The notes beneath the pieces were generated by a model. It did no database searches. It saw nothing but the letters and a program-made list of their open reading frames with translations, and was not told where the DNA came from. Positions 9,390 to 19,544 of a DNA stretch of 64,000 nt are shown piece by piece. The stretch comes from a marine gamma proteobacterium HTCC2143 (GTDB taxonomy: Bacteria > Pseudomonadota > Gammaproteobacteria > Pseudomonadales > Dasaniaceae), in assembly GCA_000169075.1 (NCBI GenBank), contig AAVT01000002.1, positions 248,001-312,000 of the forward strand, given 5' to 3'. Position numbers and translations under genes: made by a program. Numbering within the stretch: the first letter of the stretch is position 1; every line of letters starts with the position of its first letter.

Positions 9390-10652
9390 TTAGTGAGCGA
9401 CGCCGGCCGCGCCGTGTTCGTCGATAAGGGCGCCGCTGTAAAACCTGTCGATTGCAAAGGGTTCTGCCAGAGGGTGGGGTCGACCATGTGCCAGCGTATC
9501 TGCAAACACGAAACCGGAGCCGGGCGTGGCTTTGAAACCACCGGTGCCCCAACCACAATTAAAGTACAGGCCGTCGACAGAGGTTTTACTAATAATCGGA
9601 CAGGCATCGGGGCAGGTATCGACTATTCCGCCCCATTGGCGGTTCATACGAACGCGACTGAAAGCAGGAAACAGCTCACAAATAGCTTGTAATGTGTGTT
9701 CGATAACGTGAAAGGAGCCGCGCTGACCATAACCATTATAGCCATCAACCCCGGCACCGATGACCAAATCGCCTTTATCAGATTGACTGATATATCCATG
9801 GACGGCATTCGACATGACAACGGTGTCCAAGCAGGGCCGCAGTGGTTCCGATACCAGTGCCTGCAGTGGACGTGATTCGATAGGCAGTTTTAAGCCCGCC
9901 ATCGCCGCCATAACGCCGGAATTGCCCGCTGTGACACAGCCAACTTTGTTTGCACCAATAAAACCATGGGTGGTTTCTACGCCAACGATGGCACCCTTCT
10001 GACGGCGCAGTCCGGTTACTTCAGTTTGTTGTATCAAGTCGACACCCAGTGCGTCTGCTGCCCGAGCATAACCCCAAGCCACGGCATCATGGCGAGCCGT
10101 TCCTCCCCGTGGCTGCCAAGACGCGCCGAGAACAGGGTAGCGGGCATCGGGTGACACATTGAGTAACGGTGCGATATGTTTAATGTCTGCCGGAGACAGT
10201 ACCTCACCGTCGATGCCGTTTAACCGGTTCGCATTAACGCGCCGCTCAATATCACGCATGTCCTGCAAATTGTGGCCCAAATTGAGAACGCCACGCTGAC
10301 TAAACATGACATTAAAGTTTAACTCCTGCGTTAAACCCTCCCATAGTTTCAATGACAGCTCGTAGAGTTGAGCCGCTTCATCCCATAGATAATTGGATCG
10401 GATGATCGTGGTATTACGGGCGGTGTTACCGCCGCCGAGATAGCCTTTTTCCAGCACAGCGACGTTGGTGATACCGTGAACAGTAGCGAGATAATAGGCG
10501 GTTGCCAAACCGTGGCCACCGCCGCCGACGATAATAATATCGTAGTCAGTTTTTGGTGTTGGATTGCGCCATGCTCGCTGCCAGTTTTCATGATAGCTGA
10601 GGGCGTTTTTCAATAAGCTGAAAGCAGAGTAGGGGTTCTTCTTTGTGGACAT
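9390..10652 (-). CDS. soxB: Sarcosine oxidase subunit beta
   Basis: 420 residues with an N-terminal FAD-binding Rossmann motif [16 protein letters not shown] (about 40-55) and the DAO fold. The histidine in [11 protein letters not shown] (about residue 188) sits where the family attaches FMN covalently. The start ATG has a clear Shine-Dalgarno (GAGGGAAAG) just upstream. It is the first sox gene of the run B-D-A-G and lies 109 bp downstream of the BKACE gene on the same strand, so a longer operon is possible. It holds the active site where sarcosine is oxidised. Confidence 0.96.
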   Translation of the reverse strand: MSTKKNPYSAFSLLKNALSYHENWQRAWRNPTPKTDYDIIIVGGGGHGLATAYYLATVHGITNVAVLEKGYLGGGNTARNTTIIRSNYLWDEAAQLYELSLKLWEGLTQELNFNVMFSQRGVLNLGHNLQDMRDIERRVNANRLNGIDGEVLSPADIKHIAPLLNVSPDARYPVLGASWQPRGGTARHDAVAWGYARAADALGVDLIQQTEVTGLRRQKGAIVGVETTHGFIGANKVGCVTAGNSGVMAAMAGLKLPIESRPLQALVSEPLRPCLDTVVMSNAVHGYISQSDKGDLVIGAGVDGYNGYGQRGSFHVIEHTLQAICELFPAFSRVRMNRQWGGIVDTCPDACPIISKTSVDGLYFNCGWGTGGFKATPGSGFVFADTLAHGRPHPLAEPFAIDRFYSGALIDEHGAAGVAH

Positions 10653-10761
10653 CGTCTTTCCCTCAATACTAACGACTAGTATGGGTGACTAATCATCGTC
10701 TTAAGCACCCATAAACAGCTCAAAATTTGGCGCCTGTTTGAGTGCGCCGCACAACATATGT

Positions 10762-11685
10762 CTAGCGGTCAGAGATTTTTGGCGCTCGTTTACTCAGCTG
10801 CATTTTTTCACGGACCTCGGCGGGGGTCATAATACGAGCCCCCATGTTAGTGACAACAGTCGCGGCGCGGTCAACGAGCTGGGCGTTAGTTGCCAAGACG
10901 CCTTGATCCAGCCAAAGATTATCCTCAAGCCCGACTCGTACATGGCCTCCAGCCAGCACCGCGGCGGCGGCATAAGGTATCTCGTTGCGACCGATTGAAA
11001 ATGCTGAAAAGGTCCAGTGGTCCGGAGTGTTATTCACCATCGCCATAAATGTATTTAAGTCGTCCGGAGCGCCCCAGGGAATGCCCATACACATTTGTAT
11101 CATTACCGGATCCTCTATGATCCCTTCCTCAACCAACTGTTTTGCGAACCATAGATGACCGGTATCAAATACCTCGATCTCGGGCCGTACCCCTAGGTTG
11201 GTCATCATCTGTCCCATAGCCCGAAGCATGCCCGGCGTATTAGTCATCACGTAATCGGCTTCAGCAAAATTCATCGTACCGCAGTCGAGCGTACAGATTT
11301 CTGGTAAACATTCTGCGACATGAGCCATACGCTCGGTGGCGCCAACCATATCAGTCCCCGCTTCGTTGAGCGGCAGGGGCGATTCAGCATCGCCGAACAC
11401 CAGATCGCCACCCATGCCGGCAGTCAGATTGATGATGACATCGGTCGCTGAATCACGAATGCGATCGACTACTTCACGGTACAGGTCAGTGCGTCGGCTT
11501 GGCATGCCGGTATCGGGGTCCCTGACATGGCAATGTACAATCGCCGCGCCGGCTTTCGCCGCATCTATAGCGCTATTGGCGATTTGCTCAGGTGAGCGAG
11601 GCACGTGAGGTGAGCGATCCTGACTACTACCAGAACCCGTGACGGCGCAGGTAATAAACACTTCGCGGTTCATTTCCAGGGGCAT
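10762..11685 (-). CDS. Beta-keto acid cleavage enzyme (BKACE, DUF849), probable dehydrocarnitine cleavage
   Basis: 307 residues of the zinc-dependent BKACE family. VHCHVRDPDTG near residues 50-60 supplies two metal-binding histidines, and ITCAVTGSG at the N-terminus is typical. Family members condense a beta-keto acid with acetyl-CoA and split it. One known substrate is 3-dehydrocarnitine, giving betainyl-CoA and acetoacetate (the CdhC reaction). A carnitine dehydrogenase fused to a thioesterase lies at 30.5 kb and sarcosine oxidase is directly downstream, so that role is the best guess here. The start at 11685 has GGAG about six bases upstream. The fold assignment is secure; the substrate is inferred from context. 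Confidence 0.85.
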   Translation of the reverse strand: MPLEMNREVFITCAVTGSGSSQDRSPHVPRSPEQIANSAIDAAKAGAAIVHCHVRDPDTGMPSRRTDLYREVVDRIRDSATDVIINLTAGMGGDLVFGDAESPLPLNEAGTDMVGATERMAHVAECLPEICTLDCGTMNFAEADYVMTNTPGMLRAMGQMMTNLGVRPEIEVFDTGHLWFAKQLVEEGIIEDPVMIQMCMGIPWGAPDDLNTFMAMVNNTPDHWTFSAFSIGRNEIPYAAAAVLAGGHVRVGLEDNLWLDQGVLATNAQLVDRAATVVTNMGARIMTPAEVREKMQLSKRAPKISDR

Positions 11686-11819
11686 AACAACTCCAACGAT
11701 GATATTTTGTCACTCAATGCGACATTATTGATGAGAACGATAACTTTCAAAACTGTAGTCGCGAATAGTCAAATTTTCTCTATAAAAAGTAAAGCAGAAA
11801 ATCCCACCAGCGGCTTGGT

Positions 11820-11837
11820 TGTCGTGATATCGACAAC
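11820..11837. repeat. Short inverted repeat TTGTCG-N6-CGACAA
   Basis: Six-base arms with a six-base centre, between the start of the BKACE gene and the stop of the GMC oxidoreductase. It has no T-run, so it is unlikely to be a terminator. The arm TTGTCG resembles the half-sites described before 36183 and 38820. It could be an operator or chance. Confidence 0.35.
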
Positions 11838-11851
11838 GCGAGTCGCGTCTA

Positions 11852-13480
11852 TTATGGTTTAGATCGGTCTGCGGCAGCCAGAATAAGGTCTGCGGCTTTG
11901 TGCGCGACCATCATTGTTGGAGCATTGGTGTTGCCGGATGTGAGTGTCGGGAATACTGAGGCGTCGACAACCCGCAGTTGTTTCAGACCGTGAACGCGCA
12001 AGGTCGGGTCAACAACTGAGGTGTGGGCATCAATCCCCATCGAACAGGTGCCGACCGGATGATAAACGGTTCCGGCTCGGCGTCTAAAGTCGGAAACAAT
12101 ATCGTCGTCGTTCATAGCACTGACGTTGGGCTCTAGTACTTCTTTAGTTAGCTCTCTCATTGCCGTTGTTTGACTCAGTCGTTTGATATACCGGGCGCCG
12201 GCGATAACATCGGCAATATCTTTATCCGTTGATAGGTAGTTAGGCTCAATTTTCGGCTTATCGAATGGATTAGACGAAGTGATTTGTAAGCGGCCACGGC
12301 TTGTGGGTCGACAGGGTTGAAACGAAAAAATGAAGCCGGAGTAGGGGTCAGGGTTCATTGCAGGCTGTTTGTTATTCTCTTCTCGGATGGAGTAGGTGAT
12401 CGGATTAAAGTAGAGCTGTAAATCAGGCTGCTTTAGATCGTCTGATGTTCGAACAAATCCGCCGTTTTGATTGACACTCATGCTCAAAGGACCTTTGCGC
12501 AGCAAGGTGTATTTCATACCGGCCCACAGTTTGCCCGTCCAGCTGTGTAATTCGTCGTTCAATGTGGGAACATTGGCAATGTAGCTGTAGCTAACGGCTA
12601 AGTGATCCTGCAGGTTTTCCCCCACCGCAGGACTATCGAGAATAACGTCGATGCGGTGTCTTTGAAGCAGGCTGGCGGGGCCAACACCTGATTGCTGCAG
12701 TAACATCGGAGAATTCACCGCTCCCGCCGACACAATGACTTCTCGGCTTGCCAGCGCCCGCGTTGTTACCCCGTTTTGGGTATATTCAACGCCAATCGCG
12801 GTGTTCCCCTCGAACAAAAGGCGCGTTGCATGGGCATGACTTTCTAATCTCACATTGTGGCGCTTTAGGGCCGGCCGCAGAAAAGCATCGGCAGCGGAAC
12901 ATCTCACGCCTTTTTTTGTGGTGATTTGATAGGGTCCAAAACCCTCCGGGTTAGGTCCGTTCATATGATGGTTGTAGGTAACCCCCAGTTCACTGGCAGC
13001 GCGCTTAAAGTAGTCCTTAAGAGGGTGCATATCTTCATAAACATGACTGATGTGCAGAGGGTTGGTGTTTTCTTCAACGCCGTCCACGTTGACAAAGCGT
13101 TCAAATCGCTGAAACTGCGGCAAAACGTCTTCCCAGCCCCAGCCGATATTTCCTAAATCACGCCAACTATCGAAATCAGCTGGCAGCCCGCGAAAATAGC
13201 ATAATGCATTGATGGAACTAGACCCTCCTAACACCTTGCCCCGGGGCCAATAGCTGGTTTGATCATTTAGGCCTTTGCAGGGACTGGTTTCATACCTCCA
13301 ATTGACATTTTCATCGTGAAACGTTCGACCATAACCGATGGGTATTTTGATCCAGAATTTACGATCGCTACCTCCTGCTTCCAGAACCAGCACACGGTGA
13401 AGACCATTTTCACTGAGTTTATCAGCCAAAACGCAACCCGCAGAACCCGCGCCAATAACAATGTAATCAAATTCTGCCAT
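11852..13480 (-). CDS. GMC-family FAD oxidoreductase (choline dehydrogenase-like)
   Basis: 542 residues of the glucose-methanol-choline family. The N-terminal dinucleotide motif is [14 protein letters not shown], the signature [20 protein letters not shown] lies near residues 79-98, and the C-terminal YHPVGTCSMG carries the likely catalytic histidine. It is an alcohol dehydrogenase passing electrons from FAD to the quinone pool or another acceptor. It differs clearly from the BetA-like GMC protein at 33 kb, so it probably acts on another alcohol. No strong Shine-Dalgarno is seen at the chosen ATG. It is divergent from the enolase-superfamily gene, with 138 bp between them. Confidence 0.88.
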   Translation of the reverse strand: MAEFDYIVIGAGSAGCVLADKLSENGLHRVLVLEAGGSDRKFWIKIPIGYGRTFHDENVNWRYETSPCKGLNDQTSYWPRGKVLGGSSSINALCYFRGLPADFDSWRDLGNIGWGWEDVLPQFQRFERFVNVDGVEENTNPLHISHVYEDMHPLKDYFKRAASELGVTYNHHMNGPNPEGFGPYQITTKKGVRCSAADAFLRPALKRHNVRLESHAHATRLLFEGNTAIGVEYTQNGVTTRALASREVIVSAGAVNSPMLLQQSGVGPASLLQRHRIDVILDSPAVGENLQDHLAVSYSYIANVPTLNDELHSWTGKLWAGMKYTLLRKGPLSMSVNQNGGFVRTSDDLKQPDLQLYFNPITYSIREENNKQPAMNPDPYSGFIFSFQPCRPTSRGRLQITSSNPFDKPKIEPNYLSTDKDIADVIAGARYIKRLSQTTAMRELTKEVLEPNVSAMNDDDIVSDFRRRAGTVYHPVGTCSMGIDAHTSVVDPTLRVHGLKQLRVVDASVFPTLTSGNTNAPTMMVAHKAADLILAAADRSKP

Positions 13481-13618
13481 GGGGTTTTTCGTCGCTATAA
13501 AAGAAGAGGGTAGATTAGTCGCAGTGACCCTGTTTTAACAAGTAAAATAGCGGAATCTTTGCAGCTGTAACTATATAACTTTACTATGGTCCACTTAGTT
13601 ATTATCAGGAAGGCCACA

Positions 13619-14806
13619 ATGAAAATTATCGATTTAAAAACGTTTGTGGTCGGTACGCCACCCCCTCACTTTGGCGGTCGCTACTGGATATTTGTCAAGC
13701 TAGTGACTGACACCGGTATTGAGGGGGTCGGTGAAGTTTACTCCGTGCCTTTCCACCCTGATGTGGTGGTGAAAATGATTGAGGATGTATTTCAACGCTA
13801 CGTGCATGGGCGAGATCCGTCTGCTATTGAAAAAATGTGGCGAATTATTTATTCCAGTGGTTTTACCCAGCGCCCCGACACCTCAGTAATGGGGATATTA
13901 AGCGGTTTGGAAATCGCCTGCTGGGATATTGTTGGCAAAGATGCTAATCGGCCTGTTCACCAGTTAATGGGCGGAAAGGTTCATGAAAAGCTGCGTAGCT
14001 ATACTTACCTTTACCCAAAACCCGGTGATAAAACCGATGTTTACATGGATCCAGACTTGGCGGCACAGCGAGCATTAGAGTATGCAGATCTGGGATTTAC
14101 CGCTGTTAAATTCGACCCGGTTGGGCCCTATACCGCTTTTGATGGTCGGCAAATTTCCTTCGAAGCCATAGACCGATCAGAGCAATTTTGTCGAAAAATA
14201 CGCGAGGCTGTAGGCCATCGAGTTGATTTGTTATTCGGCACCCATGGTCAAATGACCCCGTCCAGCGCAATCCGCTTAGCAAAGCGGTTAGAACAATTTG
14301 AGCCGCTTTGGCTCGAAGAGCCGACACCGCCGGAAATGCCTGAAGAAATGGCGTTGGTTGCTCGCGCTACGTCGATTCCCGTTGCTACTGGCGAGCGACT
14401 TGCCACTAAATATGAATTCTCCCGGGTGTTACGAAATCAGTCGGCGGCGATTTTACAAATGGCGATAGGGCGTGTTGGTGGATTATTAGAGGCAAAAAAA
14501 ATAGCGGCCATGGCAGAAGCGCACTACGTCCAGATTGCCCCCCATCTTTACTGTGGCCCTATTGAAGCCGCCGCCAATATTCAGCTCGGCCTGTGTAGTC
14601 CCAATTTTTTGATTCAGGAAAGCATTGAAACCTTTGACGGTTTTCATGCCGAGATCTTAAAAAAACCAATACAGTGGCAGGAGGGTTTTATACTGCCGCT
14701 GACTGAACCGGGGATCGGTGTCGAGCTTAACGAAGAGATTGCGCTGGCCAATCCTTACACCGGTGACCAATTACATTTGGAAATGCATCCAGAGCCCGTC
14801 ATATAG
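13619..14806 (+). CDS. Mandelate racemase/muconate lactonizing (enolase superfamily) enzyme
   Basis: 395 residues from the ATG at 13619, chosen over an upstream ATG because AGGAAGG lies five bases before it and the protein then starts MKIIDLKTF as the family does. The N-terminal cap domain is followed by a TIM barrel with EEPTPPE, TGERLATK and QIAPH, the usual metal-ligand and active-site stations of sugar-acid dehydratases. The family abstracts the proton next to a carboxylate to dehydrate or epimerise acids. The substrate is unknown. A crotonase follows 66 bp later on the same strand, so the pair may act in sequence. Confidence 0.85.
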   Translation: MKIIDLKTFVVGTPPPHFGGRYWIFVKLVTDTGIEGVGEVYSVPFHPDVVVKMIEDVFQRYVHGRDPSAIEKMWRIIYSSGFTQRPDTSVMGILSGLEIACWDIVGKDANRPVHQLMGGKVHEKLRSYTYLYPKPGDKTDVYMDPDLAAQRALEYADLGFTAVKFDPVGPYTAFDGRQISFEAIDRSEQFCRKIREAVGHRVDLLFGTHGQMTPSSAIRLAKRLEQFEPLWLEEPTPPEMPEEMALVARATSIPVATGERLATKYEFSRVLRNQSAAILQMAIGRVGGLLEAKKIAAMAEAHYVQIAPHLYCGPIEAAANIQLGLCSPNFLIQESIETFDGFHAEILKKPIQWQEGFILPLTEPGIGVELNEEIALANPYTGDQLHLEMHPEPVI

Positions 14807-14872
14807 CGGGTTGGGAAACAGACCAGAGTCTGCGCTAAAAGTGCTAAAAAATGTTGCCGAGAGGATTGCCGC

Positions 14873-15688
14873 ATGGAATTAAAAGACACGCTTTATGATG
14901 TTAGTGACCGGGTTGCTACTATCACGTTAAACCGCCCACATCGCGCCAATGCTTGGACGGGGCGGATGCACACAGAATATCGTTATTTATTGCAACAGGC
15001 CGATGTTGACCCCGATGTTGGCGTTATTATTGTGACCGGCGCTGACAATTATTTTTGTGTCGGCGCCGACACTAATGGTCTATTAGGTTTTTCTGAGTCA
15101 GGCGAATATAGTTCGGGTACCGGACCAGATTTAGTGATGCCTGGTTCCAATGAATTCCCGGCTTTTTTACATGAATATGTCTATCATTTTGCCCTTGCTA
15201 AACCAGTTATTGCCGCGATCAGTGGGCCGGCAGCGGGCGTTGGTTTTGTGCTGGCCTGTTACACCGATATTCGCTTTGCCGTACCCGGAGTTAAGTTGAC
15301 GACGGCTCATGGTCCGCTCAACTTACCGGTGGAATGTGGTTTGTCGTGGTTGTTACCGAGACTAATTGGTGGTTCACGGGCGACCGAGTTGTTGATATCC
15401 AGTCGAAAGTTCCTCACCGATGAAGCTCACCAACTGGGTTTAGTGCATCGCCTGGTTGAGAGAGAGCATTTAATGACAGAGGTACGAGCTTACGCCATTG
15501 ATTTGATTACCCGTAACTCACCGGAGTCTCTGCGTCAGTCTAAGCGTCAAACCTATATCGATTGGCACCGGGACGTTGGAACCGCAACAAGGGAAGCCGG
15601 CGATTTATTGCAGGCTATGGTAAAACAACCTAATTATAAAGTCGGCATCAATGCCTTAACCAAGAAAGCGACACCGAAGTGGCGCTGA
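14873..15688 (+). CDS. Enoyl-CoA hydratase/isomerase family protein
   Basis: 271-residue crotonase-fold protein. The oxyanion-hole segments are VGADTNGL near residues 62-69 and ISGPAAGVGFVLA near 115-127. ITLNRPHRANAW at the N-terminus is the usual opening. It processes a CoA thioester by hydration, isomerisation or hydrolysis. It follows the enolase-superfamily gene and converges on the beta-hydroxyacid dehydrogenase. The exact reaction cannot be read from the sequence. Confidence 0.86.
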   Translation: MELKDTLYDVSDRVATITLNRPHRANAWTGRMHTEYRYLLQQADVDPDVGVIIVTGADNYFCVGADTNGLLGFSESGEYSSGTGPDLVMPGSNEFPAFLHEYVYHFALAKPVIAAISGPAAGVGFVLACYTDIRFAVPGVKLTTAHGPLNLPVECGLSWLLPRLIGGSRATELLISSRKFLTDEAHQLGLVHRLVEREHLMTEVRAYAIDLITRNSPESLRQSKRQTYIDWHRDVGTATREAGDLLQAMVKQPNYKVGINALTKKATPKWR

Positions 15689-15698
15689 GCTAGGTTGC

Positions 15699-15723
15699 TG
15701 GCGCAAGGCACTGATCGGCGCCA
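15699..15723. terminator. Possible weak bidirectional terminator hairpin
   Basis: A six-base stem (TGGCGC/GCGCCA) with a 13-base loop, followed by TTT, lies in the 41-bp gap between the convergent crotonase and dehydrogenase genes. The position suits a shared terminator, but the stem and the T-run are short. Confidence 0.3.
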
Positions 15724-15729
15724 TTTGCG

Positions 15730-16704
15730 TTATCTGTTTGCAGTATTGAGGATGCCAGTGGCAACAACTTCGTAACCTGGCTCTTCAGGTTCGTCATCGG
15801 TCATCTCTGGAGGAAACCCGGGGGCACGAACATCCAGGCCGGTAGCATCTTCAAGCCGTCGAATGATATTGGGGGATAGCTCTCGAGCCCCGTAGCGATT
15901 TTCGCCATCCTTGAAAATATTGATCAGTAATGGTGACACTTCTAAAGGCACATTCGCCCGATCGGCAATACCCTGAAATAGCGAGATGTCTTTGATGACC
16001 AGATCCATGGTGAAATTGATGTCGCGGGAGCCATTTAAAATAACCTGGCCCTCAGTCTCGTGTACAAACGAGTTACCGGACGAAATCTTAATGGCCTCAT
16101 AGGTTGTATTTAAATCCATGCCGGCGGCTTTGGATGTGGCCAGCGCCTCAGACAATGCAACTAGGTTAGCGGTTGCTAAATAATTGGTGACTACCTTTAA
16201 TACCGACGCGGTACCTACCTCGCCAGTGTGGAGAATACGCCGCCCGAGCGCTTTAAACACCGGCAGCGTCTGCTCAAAGGTTGCTCTTGTGCAGCCAACA
16301 AAAATAGCGATATTGCCCGTGGCGGCGCGATGACATCCTCCGGATACTGGGCAATCAATGGGCTGTGCGCCCTTAGCTAATACCAGCTGACTAATACGTC
16401 GCACTTCTGTTTCATCGGTGGTAGACATTTCGGCCCAGATTTTGCCATCAGACAGCCCCGCCAAAATGCCATCATCCTGCTCCATCACTGCCGCACAAGC
16501 CGCGGGCGAGGGCAAGCAAGTAATAATCATGTCACAGCTTTCGGCCATTTGCCGAGGGCTGTCAGCCCATTTAGCACCCTGATCGAGAAAAGGTTGCGCC
16601 AGTTCGCGATCCAGATCCCTTACGGTTAAGTCATAGCCATTGCGTAATATAGAGCCGGCGAGCTTCGCGCCGACGTTACCTAGTCCTATGAAGCCTATTT
16701 TCAT
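15730..16704 (-). CDS. 3-hydroxyisobutyrate dehydrogenase-family oxidoreductase
   Basis: 324-residue beta-hydroxyacid dehydrogenase. The N-terminal nucleotide motif is IGFIGLGNVGAKLA, then the substrate-binding signature DCPVSGG near residue 118, and the catalytic lysine region KVVTNYLATANL near 170. Members oxidise short beta-hydroxy acids such as 3-hydroxyisobutyrate or tartronate semialdehyde with NAD(P). It has its own promoter region of about 316 bp shared with the TonB receptor gene, which is divergent. The C-terminal extension after about residue 295 (TDDEPEEPGYEVV) is acidic and unusual. The substrate is not assigned. Confidence 0.86.
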   Translation of the reverse strand: MKIGFIGLGNVGAKLAGSILRNGYDLTVRDLDRELAQPFLDQGAKWADSPRQMAESCDMIITCLPSPAACAAVMEQDDGILAGLSDGKIWAEMSTTDETEVRRISQLVLAKGAQPIDCPVSGGCHRAATGNIAIFVGCTRATFEQTLPVFKALGRRILHTGEVGTASVLKVVTNYLATANLVALSEALATSKAAGMDLNTTYEAIKISSGNSFVHETEGQVILNGSRDINFTMDLVIKDISLFQGIADRANVPLEVSPLLINIFKDGENRYGARELSPNIIRRLEDATGLDVRAPGFPPEMTDDEPEEPGYEVVATGILNTANR

Positions 16705-17021
16705 GACATGTTTTCCTTTTAATGAGTGGCCGCAATGTAGCGTAGTTTGGCAAAATTCTAAATAGTCAAAACGGTTAGTACAGAGAGCGATAATGGCCGA
16801 TTTACCGAGGTGCCTGCGGTCGAGTGAATAAACGTAACCTTGTATATCTACCTGAATTCGTTATTATGTTACGTGGTGTCCCCTCGGGGTTGCCTGCGCC
16901 GTAATAATAGCAATGACTTGTCGACTCGTCTGTACCTTTCACGCCGTGAGAGATAGTCCAAGTTAAAGTGCAGTAGCGTGGGTAGAAGGGGCATACAAAT
17001 CATTTTAAAAAGGGGCCAAGA
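16705..17021. other. Divergent intergenic region before the TonB receptor
   Basis: This 317-bp stretch separates two divergent genes and must hold both promoters. A small CCCC-TC-GGGG hairpin is seen near 16882. I looked for a cobalamin riboswitch because of the corrinoid genes elsewhere and could not recognise one. No clear operator was identified. Confidence 0.4.
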
Positions 17022-19379
17022 ATGTTGAAAAAAACAAGATTGAGTTGTGCAATCGCGATTGCGGTTGGTGCAACGACTACAATGATCGCGCCAGTTCACG
17101 CAGCAATGTTAGAAGAAGTTATTGTTACCGCGACCAAGCGTGCAGAAAGTGCACAAGACATCCCGATTACAATACAGGCGCTGGGTGAAGAGACGCTAGA
17201 AAACCTGGGCATTGGCAATTTTAAAGACTACATCCGTGCCATGCCAGGAGTAACGGCTGGAGGACGTGGACCAGGTCGTAACGAAGTGTTCATTCGCGGC
17301 GTTTCTGCCGGCAAAGGTGGCTTGAAGGTTGCTGGAGCTGCTGGTTCAGAGCCGAATGTTGCTTTCTACCTTGATGAAACACCGATCTCAATGGGTGGCC
17401 GAAACATCGATCCGTATATGACAGACATGAACCGTGTCGAGGTGCTACCAGGGCCTCAAGGAACCTTGTTCGGCGCGAGCTCACAAGCCGGTACCGTTCG
17501 AGTGATTACGAACAAACCGGAATATAATGAGTTTTCAGCGGGTTTTGATGCGGGTACTTCCTTTACCACCGGCGGTGATCCCAGCAATTCAGTTGAGGCG
17601 CACGTTAATATACCGCTGATTGACGATACATTGGCCGTTCGGTTGGCAATTTTTAATGCGTCTGAGGGTGGCTACATTGACAATGTTCGTAGTTCGAAAC
17701 AGATCAGCCTCAATAATCCGTCATTGGCCGGTGCTACACCAATTCGTGAAACTGTCAGAAATGATGCCTTCGTAGAAGATAATTTTAACGATGCCGATTA
17801 CAGCGGTATTCGCGCGGGTATTAAATTTTCGCCGAATGAAGACTGGGATATTTTGCTACAACACATGCAGCAGAGTATCGAAACTGAAGGTGTCTGGGAT
17901 TATGATCCCAGTCTAGGCGAGTTGAAATCACAATCTTTCACGCCAGACCATGGCGATGACGATTTTGATCTGACCTCGTTAACGGTTACCGGTCGACTTG
18001 GTGGCCTAGAAATGGTTTATGCGGGCTCTTTTCTTGATCGCACAGTCGAAGCTATTTCTGACTATTCGGGTTATTCTGACAATGGTCCGTACATGCCTTA
18101 TTACATTTGTGCGCCCGGCTATGCTACTTGTGGCACCCCAGATCTGTTTTTAGACCAGTACTATAATGTGGAGCGCACGACTCACGAGTTTCGTTTATCG
18201 ACAGATATTGATAAGCCACTGCGCGGTATCATAGGTATTTTTGCCGATGACACAGAAACCATAGAACGTGGGAATTGGAATTACGTTGCCAGTATAGCTA
18301 ATGGCTTTGTACCCAATGCGCCGGTTGCAGGCTCTACAGCTAGCGATCCTAGTGTTCGAAATCCTGGTGTTACCTTTTTTAATGATTTCACCCGAAACAA
18401 AGAAGAAATGTCATTCTTTGGTGAGGTCGCTTACGATGTAACCGACAGCGTGACGGCATCAGTTGGTGCTCGCCGTTATGATATTGAGTTGGCTTTAGCT
18501 GGTAGCTCAAATTATGGTACTACTTCGGTGTCCACGACTAGCGGAAACAACGTTGACGCTCGCTTGCTCGGTCGCAGCCCTGCTGACTTTCAGGATACTA
18601 TCTGGAAGTTTAATGTGCAGTGGAACGTGAACGACGAAATAATGCTCTATAGCACTTGGTCCGAGGGTTATCGTCCTGGCGGCTTTAACCGTAACGGTGG
18701 AGCCGGTGCATCAGCTACATCTCCGGGTATTCCATTCTTCTATGAATCAGATGAGGTAACCAATCTGGAGTTTGGTTGGAAAACAGAGCTAATGGATGGA
18801 AATTTGCGATTCAACGGTTCTGTTTACCAGATCGATTGGGAAGGTATGCAGGTTATAACGCTAGATTTTGATATTTCGAATACGGCGTTTATCAACAATA
18901 CTGCGGATGCGGAGATTCAAGGCATAGAGATCGACAGCATCTGGGCCGCTACTGACAATTTCACTTTGTTCGCCAATGTTTCGTACAATGAAACAGAAAT
19001 GACCCGAGTGCCGCCAAATATCGTGTCTATTAACGCTGAAGGAACGCCTCTTGCGTTGGCTCCAGAGTTGCAGTACGTGTTTAGAGGCCGCTACGAGTGG
19101 AGTCTAGATAACAACGCCGGTGCCTTTGCACAATTGTCTTATCACTACACTGACGAAACCATTAGTTCGGTTTTGGCTGATGCAAGTTATAAGCAAGATA
19201 GCTACACAACGGTTTCTGCTACGCTGGGTTATTCACGAGATGACTGGTCGATTACTTTATTCGGCGAGAACTTGACTGACGAGCTTGCTGACCTGTTTAT
19301 AAGTGGTGAAGATAACATTCTTAAAACAACGCCGAATCGTCCTCGCACGATTGGACTACGGTTTTCGTATGATATCTAG
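17022..19379 (+). CDS. TonB-dependent outer-membrane receptor
   Basis: 785 residues with a cleavable signal peptide (about 1-27, ending PVHAA). A TonB-box-like EEVIVTATKR follows directly, then the plug domain with VEVLPGPQGTLFGASSQAGTV (about 145-165), and a beta-barrel ending in the aromatic-type strand RPRTIGLRFSYDI. Such receptors import siderophores, vitamins, sugars or other large solutes using the proton motive force. The substrate cannot be read from the sequence. No ExbBD or TonB gene lies nearby. A rho-independent terminator follows the stop. Confidence 0.92.
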   Translation: MLKKTRLSCAIAIAVGATTTMIAPVHAAMLEEVIVTATKRAESAQDIPITIQALGEETLENLGIGNFKDYIRAMPGVTAGGRGPGRNEVFIRGVSAGKGGLKVAGAAGSEPNVAFYLDETPISMGGRNIDPYMTDMNRVEVLPGPQGTLFGASSQAGTVRVITNKPEYNEFSAGFDAGTSFTTGGDPSNSVEAHVNIPLIDDTLAVRLAIFNASEGGYIDNVRSSKQISLNNPSLAGATPIRETVRNDAFVEDNFNDADYSGIRAGIKFSPNEDWDILLQHMQQSIETEGVWDYDPSLGELKSQSFTPDHGDDDFDLTSLTVTGRLGGLEMVYAGSFLDRTVEAISDYSGYSDNGPYMPYYICAPGYATCGTPDLFLDQYYNVERTTHEFRLSTDIDKPLRGIIGIFADDTETIERGNWNYVASIANGFVPNAPVAGSTASDPSVRNPGVTFFNDFTRNKEEMSFFGEVAYDVTDSVTASVGARRYDIELALAGSSNYGTTSVSTTSGNNVDARLLGRSPADFQDTIWKFNVQWNVNDEIMLYSTWSEGYRPGGFNRNGGAGASATSPGIPFFYESDEVTNLEFGWKTELMDGNLRFNGSVYQIDWEGMQVITLDFDISNTAFINNTADAEIQGIEIDSIWAATDNFTLFANVSYNETEMTRVPPNIVSINAEGTPLALAPELQYVFRGRYEWSLDNNAGAFAQLSYHYTDETISSVLADASYKQDSYTTVSATLGYSRDDWSITLFGENLTDELADLFISGEDNILKTTPNRPRTIGLRFSYDI

Positions 19380-19417
19380 TGACTAGGCCTGCTCTGTGCG
19401 GGCATTAGTCAATAATA

Positions 19418-19446
19418 AGGTGTTCCTATGGGGCGCCTTTTTTTTT
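19418..19446 (+). terminator. Rho-independent terminator after the TonB receptor gene
   Basis: A nine-pair stem (AGGTGTTCC / GGGGCGCCT, with three G-T pairs) and a TAT loop, followed by nine Ts. It lies 38 bases after the receptor stop. A near-identical copy is found at 21892-21919. Confidence 0.85.
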
Positions 19447-19544
19447 GTTGGTCAAAAAGTCTCTGGTTACTGAGGTAACTCTTTAGCCAGTTAACCCTCC
19501 TGTAAGTGCATGTATTTCTTCGTTTGTTTCTCGAGGAGATCAGT

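Noticed and set aside
16705..17021. Possible cobalamin riboswitch before the TonB receptor gene
   Set aside because: I could not find the B12-box or the paired elements of the known riboswitch; the same holds upstream of 38820.
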